Origin: Chloroflexota bacterium
GTDB taxonomy: Bacteria > Chloroflexota > Limnocylindria > Limnocylindrales > CSP1-4
NCBI GenBank assembly: GCA_027346765.1
Contig: DAIERN010000099.1
Span: forward strand, 1 to 5,714
Length of the DNA stretch: 5,714 nucleotides
Reading direction: 5' to 3'
This document shows positions 1 through 5,586 of this stretch, one piece after another. A program made the translations under genes and the position numbers. Under the pieces are notes generated by a model. The model did not search any database. It was given only the letters and a program-made list of their open reading frames with translations, and was not told the DNA's origin. Position 1 is the first letter of the stretch, and the number at the start of each line of letters is the position of its first letter.

Positions 1-664
1 GCTCGGCCTGGTGGAGGTCGACGCGCAGGATGTACATGTTGTTGTCGGGGTCGGCCTTGAGGACCTCGAGATCCTGGATGGTGATCTTGGTCGACTTGCC
101 GGGAACGAGGCCATCGGTAGTGGCCGTGTCGACGGTCTGATAGTTGCCCTCGGGGTCGACCGCGAGGATGCTTATGTCGACGCTCACGAACAGGTCGACG
201 TGCTGTCCGTCCTGGATCTGGCCGTCGACGGCACGCTCGGGCGGCACGTTTACCGCGACTGCCCGCCAGAACTGGGAATCAGGCGCAACCGTCTCGTCCG
301 GTCCAAGAATCGAGAACTCGGAATCGGCGGTCGCGGTAGCGAACAGGGAAGGGGTCATCTGCTGGTCGGCGTAGATGGGCACTGAGGTGACGCGGCCCAC
401 CACGTCACCCGGATCGCGATAGGTCTGGCCCAGGATCTCGTCGATGGGGACATCGCGCGTCGTGACGTCGTCGGCGGTCAGGGTGGTGCGCGCCGGAAGA
501 TCGTGCGCGGCCACCAGGACGCTTTCCTTGATGACCTGCGGTGCCTGGTTGCCGTTCGAGGCGAGGCGGAATGCGCCGTAACCAGCGCCGATCGCGAGGG
601 CGGCCCCAAGGCCGATGAGCAGTAATCGACGACGTCGACCGGTGTCCTTGAACTCCATCTCCAT
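1..664 (-). CDS. cpaB: CpaB/RcpC-like SAF-domain pilus assembly protein (3' end outside window)
   Basis: Reading leftward from an ATG at 664, 221 codons are open to the window edge, so the C-terminus is missing. The protein starts with a short cytoplasmic stretch, an Arg run (residues 10-13) and a hydrophobic segment of about 20 residues (14-33), which looks like a signal anchor placing the rest outside the membrane. Residues about 47-108 resemble a SAF domain (VLVAAHDLPARTTLTADDV, then GRVTSVPIYADQQM). Residues about 131-221 resemble the RcpC/CpaB domain (AVAVNVPPERAVDG, then DGQHVDLFV). In this family the protein is a periplasmic or envelope component of the Flp/Tad type IVc pilus secretin system. 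A second in-frame ATG lies at 658; 664 is preferred because a TACGGT -10-like element sits 7 nt upstream, while neither start has a clear ribosome binding site. The frame is closed upstream by a TGA. The specific subfamily is less certain than the SAF fold; other SAF proteins (flagellar FlgA-like) are possible but fit less well. Confidence 0.8.
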   Translation of the reverse strand, partial: MEMEFKDTGRRRRLLLIGLGAALAIGAGYGAFRLASNGNQAPQVIKESVLVAAHDLPARTTLTADDVTTRDVPIDEILGQTYRDPGDVVGRVTSVPIYADQQMTPSLFATATADSEFSILGPDETVAPDSQFWRAVAVNVPPERAVDGQIQDGQHVDLFVSVDISILAVDPEGNYQTVDTATTDGLVPGKSTKITIQDLEVLKADPDNNMYILRVDLHQAE

Positions 665-671
665 GCACCGG

Positions 672-677
672 ACCGTA
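672..677 (-). promoter_or_regulatory. Candidate -10 element of the cpaB-like gene
   Basis: On the minus strand TACGGT (TANNNT type) lies 7 nt upstream of the ATG at 664, which would put the transcription start at or next to the start codon. It overlaps a perfect 8-bp palindrome, CCGTACGG (673-680). No convincing -35 element was seen. This is a pattern call only. Confidence 0.35.
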
Positions 678-712
678 CGGATTGGCGCGCCACGTCACCA
701 CGACCCGGTCGC

Positions 713-729
713 CGTACTCATGGGGTACG
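713..729. repeat. Short inverted repeat CGTAC-N7-GTACG in the cpaB/uvrB divergent region
   Basis: CGTAC at 713-717 and GTACG at 725-729 form a 17-bp interrupted palindrome between the two divergent genes. The same core occurs at 673-680 (CCGTACGG), giving a loose cluster of GTAC-centred motifs. It could be an operator, but arms of 5 bp are easily found by chance in such DNA. Confidence 0.25.
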
Positions 730-736
730 AAGTGGC

Positions 737-765
737 TAGAACATCGGCATCGCCCATTAGAACAT
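737..765. repeat. Direct repeat TAGAACAT x2, 21 bp apart, upstream of uvrB
   Basis: TAGAACAT occurs at 737-744 and exactly again at 758-765. The 21-bp period is two helical turns, so both copies face the same side of the DNA. The second copy is within GAAC-atgt-GAGC (760-771), a partial match to the Gram-positive LexA box GAAC-N4-GTTC, and lies just upstream of the uvrB -10 element. A role as a damage-response operator is an inference. Confidence 0.4.
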
Positions 766-776
766 GTGAGCGAAAG

Positions 777-785
777 TGAGATAAT
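777..785 (+). promoter_or_regulatory. Extended -10 promoter element of uvrB
   Basis: TGA-GATAAT gives an extended -10 (TGn at 777-779, hexamer at 780-785, 5 of 6 matches to TATAAT). The upstream TTAGAA at 757-762 has 17-bp spacing but only weakly resembles a -35. Only 9 nt separate the hexamer from the uvrB ATG, so the mRNA would have almost no leader. Confidence 0.55.
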
Positions 786-794
786 CAGCCGCTG

Positions 795-3203
795 ATGCCC
801 GACTTCCGACTCGAAGCTCCATTCCAGCCCACCGGCGACCAGCCGCAGGCGATCGAAGCCCTGGTGAAGGGGCTCGACAAGGGCCTCAAGAGCCAGGTTC
901 TGCTGGGCGTCACCGGCAGCGGCAAGAGCTACACCATGGCGTCGGTCATCGAGCGCGCCAAGCGGCCCACGCTGATCCTCGCCCACAACAAGACGCTCGC
1001 CGCGCAGCTCTACAGCGAGATGCGCGAGTTCTTTCCCGACAACGCGGTCGAGTACTTTGTCTCGTACTTCGACTACTACCAGCCGGAGGCGTACCTGCCG
1101 CGGTCGGACACGTACATCGAGAAGGACTCGAGCCGGAACGACGAGATCGACAAGCTCCGCCACGCGGCGACGCGGGCGCTCTTCGAGCGGCGCGACACGA
1201 TCATCGTCGCGAGTGTCTCGTGCATCTACGGCCTGGGCGCGCCGGTCGACTACGGCGCCACGGTCACACGCCTCCGGGTTGGCGGCAAGTACCGCCGCGA
1301 CGGGGTGCTGCGCCAGCTGGTGGATCTCCAGTACCAGCGCAACGACGCCGCACTGTCGCGCGCCCGCTTCAGGGTGCGCGGCGACACGCTCGAACTCCAG
1401 CCGGCCTACGACGACTTCATCGTGCGCGTCCAGTTCTTTGGCGACGAGGTGGAGAAGATCACCGAGGTCGACCCGCTGACCGGTGAGCTGCTCGCCGAGC
1501 GCAGGGAGCTGAACGTGTACCCGGCGAGTCACTACGTGACGCCGGCTGACAAGCTCAAGGCGGCGATCGTCGACATCGAGAAGGAGATGGAGCAGCGCGT
1601 CGAAGAGCTGAAAGGCAAGGGCATGGAGCTGGAGGCCGAGCGACTCCGCCAGCGCACGACCTTCGATCTCGAGATGATGCGCGAGCTGGGCTTCTGCTCG
1701 GGCATCGAGAACTATTCGCGCCACCTGGCGCGGCGCGAGGCCGGCTCCCGGCCGTGGACGCTGCTCGACTACTTCCCACCGGACTGGCTGCTCGTGGTCG
1801 ATGAGTCGCACATGACCATCCCCCAGGTCGTTGGCATGTACAAGAACGACCGCACGCGGAAGGAGATCCTGGTCGACTTCGGCTTCCGCCTTCCGTCAGC
1901 CCTCGATAACCGCCCGCTCACCTTCGAGGAGTTCGAAGGCCACCTTAACCAGGTTGTCTTCATGAGTGCGACGCCCGGTGCGTACGAGCTCCAGCGCCAG
2001 GAACAGATCGTCGAGCAGCTGGTCCGGCCGACCGGCATCGTCGACCCGCAGATCACGGTCCACCCCACGGAGAACCAGATCGACGACCTGATCGACCGGA
2101 TCCGCGACCGGGTCGAGCGCGGCGAGCGGGCGCTGGTCACGACGCTGACCAAGAAGATGGCCGAGGACCTGGCCGACTACCTGCACGAGATGGGCGTGAA
2201 GGTCGCCTATCTGCACTCGGAGGTCGACACCCTCGAGCGGGTACAGATCCTGCGCGACCTCCGACTGGGCGTTTATGACGTTGTCGTGGGCATCAACCTA
2301 CTGCGGGAGGGAATCGACCTGCCTGAGGTGACGCTTGTGGCGATCCTCGACGCTGACAAGGAGGGCTTCCTGCGGTCGGCCTGGGCGCTCATCCAGGTGA
2401 CCGGCCGCGCGGCGCGCAACGTGGCCGGCGAGGTGGTGATGTATGCCGACCGCCTGACCGAGTCGATGCAGGTCGCGATCGACGAGACGGCGCGCCGCCG
2501 GGAGAAGCAGACGGCCTACAACACGGCGCACGGCATCGTGCCGCAGACCATCATCAAGGGCATCCGCGACATCAACGACCGGCTGCGCGCGGTCGCTGAG
2601 GCGAGCGGCGCCTATGCGGCGGGCGGCCGCGCGCGCGAGCTGTCAGATATGTCGCGCGAGGAGATCGGCAAGCTCGTCGGTCAGATGGAGGCGGAGATGC
2701 GCGCGGCCGCCAAGGAGCTCGACTTCGAGCGTGCGGCGGCGCTACGCGACGAGATCCAGGGCGTCCGGCTGCGCGTCCTGGAGGAGGATGCGTCCGTGGT
2801 CGTGGCCAAGGCCGCCGAGCGCGCGGCCGCGGCGCCGGCAATTCCCAGGACGCCCACCGCCAAACCCACGGAACGTGCCGCGGCAATGAAGAGCGGCGCG
2901 CGCCGCGGCCGGCGGGCCATCAACGCCGGTGAGGTGCCGGGTCTGGAGGTGACGTCAGTCACGGTGTTGCCGGCTAACGAGGAGCCGGCCGCGTCGCTCA
3001 ACGGTGAGCCGGGCACGGACGAGGGGACTGCGGCTGATTGGCTCCCGGGCATCCGCGACGAACACGAGGGTGATGACGCGGGCTGGATGGCGCGCTGGCT
3101 CGACCGTCAGACGTGGGATGTCCGGGTCACGCCCAATGTCATCAAGCGAACGGGCGAGCGGCCCTCACGCCGCCCGACAGGGGGCCGCCGCCGCTTCCGG
3201 TAG
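795..3203 (+). CDS. uvrB: UvrB, excinuclease ABC subunit B, with long C-terminal extension
   Basis: UvrB is the damage-verifying helicase of nucleotide excision repair; it is loaded by UvrA and then recruits UvrC. All family landmarks are visible in the 802 residues: Walker A GVTGSGKS (38-45), the DNA-wedging beta-hairpin region [13 protein letters not shown] (88-100), Walker B DESH (336-339), SATPG (391-395), motif [13 protein letters not shown] (499-510), motif VI GRAARN (537-542), and the C-terminal UVR coiled-coil that binds UvrC (about 625-660). Oddities: motif VI reads [14 protein letters not shown] where the usual form is close to SLIQTIGRAARN, and about 140 residues follow the UVR motif, whereas E. 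coli UvrB (673 aa) ends there. The tail is Ala/Pro-rich (about 670-697), then basic (KSGARRGRR), then acidic, then Trp-rich and basic (748-802). The start at 795 matches the usual N-terminus ([17 protein letters not shown]); no ribosome binding site is visible, and an extended -10 lies just upstream. Its stop is 4 bp from the stop of the convergent gene. Confidence 0.98.
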   Translation: MPDFRLEAPFQPTGDQPQAIEALVKGLDKGLKSQVLLGVTGSGKSYTMASVIERAKRPTLILAHNKTLAAQLYSEMREFFPDNAVEYFVSYFDYYQPEAYLPRSDTYIEKDSSRNDEIDKLRHAATRALFERRDTIIVASVSCIYGLGAPVDYGATVTRLRVGGKYRRDGVLRQLVDLQYQRNDAALSRARFRVRGDTLELQPAYDDFIVRVQFFGDEVEKITEVDPLTGELLAERRELNVYPASHYVTPADKLKAAIVDIEKEMEQRVEELKGKGMELEAERLRQRTTFDLEMMRELGFCSGIENYSRHLARREAGSRPWTLLDYFPPDWLLVVDESHMTIPQVVGMYKNDRTRKEILVDFGFRLPSALDNRPLTFEEFEGHLNQVVFMSATPGAYELQRQEQIVEQLVRPTGIVDPQITVHPTENQIDDLIDRIRDRVERGERALVTTLTKKMAEDLADYLHEMGVKVAYLHSEVDTLERVQILRDLRLGVYDVVVGINLLREGIDLPEVTLVAILDADKEGFLRSAWALIQVTGRAARNVAGEVVMYADRLTESMQVAIDETARRREKQTAYNTAHGIVPQTIIKGIRDINDRLRAVAEASGAYAAGGRARELSDMSREEIGKLVGQMEAEMRAAAKELDFERAAALRDEIQGVRLRVLEEDASVVVAKAAERAAAAPAIPRTPTAKPTERAAAMKSGARRGRRAINAGEVPGLEVTSVTVLPANEEPAASLNGEPGTDEGTAADWLPGIRDEHEGDDAGWMARWLDRQTWDVRVTPNVIKRTGERPSRRPTGGRRRFR

Positions 3204-3207
3204 CAGG

Positions 3208-3459
3208 TCAGTGCGACTTCTTGGCGACCTTGTCGTCGTCGCTTACCTCGATGCCATGCTTGTGGGCGGCGGCGACGATCTTCTTGCGGGCGCTTTCCTT
3301 GGCCGACGCGCTCTCGAAATCGGTCTGGTTCCAACGTGCCATGGCGTTGCGTACGTGTGACTCGTCTTCGATGGGCAGATGGCCCTCGCCGTGCTTGTCG
3401 ACGTAGGCGAAGTTGCCCTTCTTGATGTGCTTGCGGCTGTTCGCGGTCAGTTCGCTCAT
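3208..3459 (-). CDS. Small conserved hypothetical protein, DUF6582-like
   Basis: This 83-residue Lys/His-rich protein has no membrane segment or signal peptide. The pattern FAYVDKHGEGHLPIEDESHVRNAMARWNQTDFES, given here in parts as FAYVD (17-21), HLPIEDESHVRNAMARWNQ (27-45) and the C-terminal AARKKI-type helix ending HGIEV, matches what I recall of DUF6582, small proteins common in Chloroflexota and Actinobacteria and also seen joined to phage-type proteins. Its function is not known and none is proposed. Start ATG at 3459 is the only sensible in-frame start; upstream there is no ribosome binding site, and the weak CACTGT hexamer 6 nt before the ATG is a poor -10. It is transcribed toward uvrB, with stop codons separated by 3204-3207, and divergently from pyk, with 128 bp between the start codons. 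Confidence 0.8.
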   Translation of the reverse strand: MSELTANSRKHIKKGNFAYVDKHGEGHLPIEDESHVRNAMARWNQTDFESASAKESARKKIVAAAHKHGIEVSDDDKVAKKSH

Positions 3460-3502
3460 GCCCGCACAGTGCCTTCAGGAAGGTGGAGGAGGCGACATCG
3501 GC

Positions 3503-3546
3503 CGCTGCGGTGGAGGTGTAGGGGTCGTCGCAAATCGGCCGCAGCG
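3503..3546. repeat. Long-loop inverted repeat CGCTGCGG / CCGCAGCG
   Basis: CGCTGCGG (3503-3510) is the exact reverse complement of CCGCAGCG (3539-3546), with 28 nt between. ATCGGCCGC is also directly repeated at 3497-3505 and 3534-3542. The right arm overlaps the stronger palindrome at 3541-3575, so the GCAGCG core occurs three times in alternating orientation. GC bias raises the chance expectation, so this is weaker than the neighbouring palindrome. Confidence 0.35.
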
Positions 3547-3575
3547 CGGCAGTCGGCCATCGCAGGCCGCGCTGC
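3541..3575. promoter_or_regulatory. Operator-like perfect 10-bp inverted repeat upstream of pyk
   Basis: GCAGCGCGGC (3541-3550) and GCCGCGCTGC (3566-3575) are exact reverse complements around a 15-nt spacer. The right arm ends at the base before the TACAGT -10 hexamer of pyk and the left arm covers the -35 region, so a protein bound here would block or adjust RNA polymerase. If the pyk transcript is leaderless the element is not in the mRNA, favouring a DNA-binding site over an RNA hairpin. The regulator is unknown. Confidence 0.5.
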
Positions 3576-3581
3576 TACAGT
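3573..3581 (+). promoter_or_regulatory. Extended -10 promoter element of pyk
   Basis: TGC-TACAGT (TGn at 3573-3575, hexamer 3576-3581) lies 6 nt before the pyk ATG, which predicts transcription starting at or near the A of the start codon. No Shine-Dalgarno sequence is present between. No good -35 was seen; the palindrome occupies that position. Confidence 0.5.
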
Positions 3582-3587
3582 CAGTTC

Positions 3588-5009
3588 ATGGACCGACCGC
3601 GAACGAAACAGGTGTGCACCATCGGCCCCGCCAGCGCCGACAAGATCGCCGACCTGGTAGCTGCCGGAATGGACGTCGCGCGGATCAACTTCTCACACGG
3701 CACACCCGATGACCACAAGGCCTACGTCCACGCCGTCCGCGCCGCTGCCCATAGTGCGCGGCGGAGCGTCGCGGTCATGGCCGACCTGCCCGGCCCCAAG
3801 CTCCGGCTGGGCGAGCTCGAAGGCGGCGCTGTGCGCCTTGCCTCGGGTTCGACGTTCATCCTGAGGGCCGGCGCTGAATCAGTGGGCGATGCCAGCGGCG
3901 CAGGCATCAGCGGAGTCGACCTGGCCACCAGGCTGCAGGTCGGCGACCGGGTGCTCATGTCGGACGGTGCGGTCGAGCTCAAGGTCACCCAGACGGCCGA
4001 TGGCCAGATCACCACGGAGGTCGTGAACGGCGGTCTCGTTCGGTCGCGCTCGGGCGTCAACGTTCCCAGCGAGCGCTTTGGCGAAGGGGGCCTGACCGAC
4101 GCCGATCGTGCTGCTGTCCCCCGCGCGCTCGAGCTGCGCGTCGACTTGCTGGCGCAGTCATTCGTCCGCTCGGCAGCCGACGTCGTTGCGCTGAAGCAGC
4201 TGCTCCCCGCTGACGGGCCGCGCGTGGTGGCCAAGATCGAGACCCGGGCAGCGGTCGACGATTTCGACGCGATCGCGGCGGCCGCGGACGGGATCATGGT
4301 GGCGCGCGGCGATCTCGGCGTGGACATCCCGTTCGAGAACGTGCCCATGATCCAGAAGGACCTTGTCCGCCGCGCGACCACTGCGGGTTGCTTCACGATC
4401 GTGGCAACGCAGATGCTCGAGAGCATGACCGCCGCCGCGCGCCCCACCCGGGCGGAGGCGAGCGATGTCGCCAATGCGGTTATCGACGGCGCGGATGCGG
4501 TGATGCTGTCGGCCGAAACGGCAATAGGCGAATACCCGGTCGAGGCGCTCCAGGCCCTGGAGCGAATCTGCCTGGCGACAGAAGTGGTGGGCGGCGAACT
4601 GATGGCCGGCGCCGGCGTTCCTTTCGGCCAGAGCCCGGCTGAAGAGGTGATCGCCGCGGCGAGCTATGTCGCGGCGCGCAACGGCGTGGGCCAGGTGTGG
4701 TGCTTCACCAGATCCGGCCGCACGGCGGAGCTGCTGTCGCTGCAGCGGCCGGGTGTCCCGGTCGTCGCCTTCACGCTCAGTCCAGTGGTGGCGCGCCGGC
4801 TCGCCGTCCGCCGTGGGGTCGTGCCCCTCGTCCTGCCGGCAGGCGCCAAGAACGTGCCGCTGAATGACCAGATGGAGGCCGCGTGGCGTTCACAGCGTGG
4901 CGCCAGCGCGGACAACGACAACGTGTTGCTGGTGACGACCTCGAGCCAGCCCGCCGGGATCAATCGGCTCGAGTTTCACCACCTTGGGGCCGCCGCGCGG
5001 GCCAGATGA
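3588..5009 (+). CDS. pyk: Pyruvate kinase, K+-independent type by sequence
   Basis: This cytosolic enzyme converts phosphoenolpyruvate and ADP to pyruvate and ATP, the final step of glycolysis. The 473 residues match the usual bacterial length. Visible landmarks: CTIGPAS (10-16), ARINFSHG (31-38, with the nucleotide/phosphate-binding Arg32 and Asn34, Ser36), DLPGPKLR (66-73), the B domain (about 75-160), SFVRSAADV (191-199), the catalytic Lys and metal-binding Glu in VAKIE (K216, E218), VARGDLGVDIP (238-248, metal ligand D242), VATQMLESM (272-280, T274) and the signature PTRAEASDVANAVIDGADAVMLSAE (in 286-310). The C-terminal domain (about 350-473) contains FTRSGRTAELL. The position that is Thr-Lys-Gly-Pro-Glu in K+-dependent enzymes is Leu-Pro-Gly-Pro-Lys here. 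The ATG at 3588 gives the expected N-terminus and no ribosome binding site precedes it. Its TGA overlaps the ATG of the next gene by 4 nt (ATGA). Confidence 0.97.
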   Translation: MDRPRTKQVCTIGPASADKIADLVAAGMDVARINFSHGTPDDHKAYVHAVRAAAHSARRSVAVMADLPGPKLRLGELEGGAVRLASGSTFILRAGAESVGDASGAGISGVDLATRLQVGDRVLMSDGAVELKVTQTADGQITTEVVNGGLVRSRSGVNVPSERFGEGGLTDADRAAVPRALELRVDLLAQSFVRSAADVVALKQLLPADGPRVVAKIETRAAVDDFDAIAAAADGIMVARGDLGVDIPFENVPMIQKDLVRRATTAGCFTIVATQMLESMTAAARPTRAEASDVANAVIDGADAVMLSAETAIGEYPVEALQALERICLATEVVGGELMAGAGVPFGQSPAEEVIAAASYVAARNGVGQVWCFTRSGRTAELLSLQRPGVPVVAFTLSPVVARRLAVRRGVVPLVLPAGAKNVPLNDQMEAAWRSQRGASADNDNVLLVTTSSQPAGINRLEFHHLGAAARAR

Positions 5010-5484
5010 CGAACGCCGAGGTCGTGCGCCGCTATCTCGCGGCCCAGGTCGACCACGACTACGACACGCAGGGCGCCCTGCGCCACGCCGAATGGATGGC
5101 CGTCTGGCCGCAGTCAGGCGAGATCGTGCGCGGCGATGCCAACATGCGCGCCATTCTCGAGAACTATCGGGCGGCGCGCCCGATCTTGCCCCGGAAGGCA
5201 AGCTGGTTGGCTCGGAGGATCGCTGGGCGACGACACCGCTGGGCGGCGCGTACCAGGTGGCCGGCGAAGGCGAGAACTGGTGGGGAGAGTGGCAGATCAC
5301 CTATCCCGACGGCAAGACCTGGTGGGTGATCGTCATGATCGAGCTGCGCGACGGCAAGATCTTCCGCGAGACCGCGTTCTGGGCCGAGCCCTTTGCGGCC
5401 GCGCCGTGGCGCGCAAGGTGGGTTGAGCCATCCGGCGAGGCAACCAGCGAGGGCAGGTCCGGCGACGGCCGAACGCTGCCGTAG
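5006..5484 (+). pseudogene. SnoaL/NTF2-like protein gene with a frameshift near 5168
   Basis: The first 54 codons (5006-5167) read MTNAEVVRRYLAAQ... to AILENY, an N-terminal helix of the SnoaL/NTF2 alpha+beta barrel fold with WPQSGEIVRG. In that frame the protein then degenerates into Arg-rich residues and stops at 5327-5329. The +2-shifted frame continues the family from 5170: GGAPDLAPEGKLVGSEDRW, then WWGEWQITYPDGKTWW, IELRDGKIFRETAFWAEPF, ending at TAG 5482-5484. Adding one C after TATC at 5168 gives ENYPGGAPD, which is what I expect for the family, and a 159-residue product. The last ~18 residues after WRARWVE look like an unconserved tail. The fold is used by many cyclases, isomerases and unknown proteins; no catalytic role can be assigned. 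The ATGA overlap with pyk implies translational coupling in one operon. The break may be a real mutation or a sequencing/assembly error. Confidence 0.75.
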
Positions 5485-5503
5485 CGCATACGGGGTACGC
5501 TGC
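5481..5503 (+). terminator. Imperfect hairpin at the end of the pyk operon, no T-tract
   Basis: Starting at the TAG stop, GTAGCG pairs with CGCTGC (one G-U pair) and, after a 2-nt bulge, TAC pairs with GTA/GTG-side bases around a GGG loop. It lies between the pyk operon and the uvrA promoter, where a terminator is expected, but no run of T follows, so an intrinsic terminator of the classic kind is not supported. Confidence 0.3.
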
Positions 5504-5544
5504 CCCAGGACGCCCGCGAGCCGCTGCGCGCCGCGGACCAAACT

Positions 5545-5556
5545 GATCATCCGTTC
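5545..5556. promoter_or_regulatory. LexA-box-like sequence at the uvrA promoter
   Basis: GATC-atcc-GTTC matches GAAC-N4-GTTC, the Gram-positive-type LexA box, at 7 of 8 fixed positions. It ends directly at the -10 hexamer (5557), so a bound repressor would cover the promoter. Its GTTCTA (5553-5558) is the reverse complement of the TAGAAC repeated upstream of uvrB. The regulator assignment is inferred, not seen. Confidence 0.35.
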
Positions 5557-5562
5557 TATAAT
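5557..5562 (+). promoter_or_regulatory. Perfect TATAAT -10 element of uvrA
   Basis: TATAAT at 5557-5562 is a perfect consensus -10 in otherwise GC-rich DNA. Expected transcription start is about 5568-5570, which coincides with an in-frame GTG at 5569-5571. No clear -35 was found at 16-18 bp. Confidence 0.65.
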
Positions 5563-5586
5563 GAGCACGTGCCGCTCGGGACACAT

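Noticed and set aside
11..385. Plus-strand open frame of 124 codons at the left edge
   Set aside because: The opposite strand encodes a recognisable SAF/CpaB domain across the same bases; this frame is its mirror and has no motif of its own.
405..1811. 468-residue open frame on the minus strand overlapping uvrB and the cpaB region
   Set aside because: It lies opposite the well-supported uvrB and cpaB-like frames, is full of Arg/Leu/Val/His low-complexity sequence as expected from the reverse of GC-rich coding DNA, and shows no family motif.
2640..2920. Repeated GCGCGGCCGC-type runs near the end of uvrB as possible DNA repeats
   Set aside because: They encode Ala/Arg-rich segments in a GC-rich gene and show no regular period; protein composition explains them.
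3722..4474. 250-residue open frame on the minus strand inside pyk
   Set aside because: It is Ser/Arg/Ala-rich shadow sequence opposite conserved pyruvate kinase motifs.
4984..5167. Using the ATG at 4984 as the start of an unbroken SnoaL-like gene
   Set aside because: In that frame the residues before 5170 are Arg/Pro-rich and resemble no family, while the family N-terminus reads cleanly from the ATG at 5006. A frameshift explains the data better.
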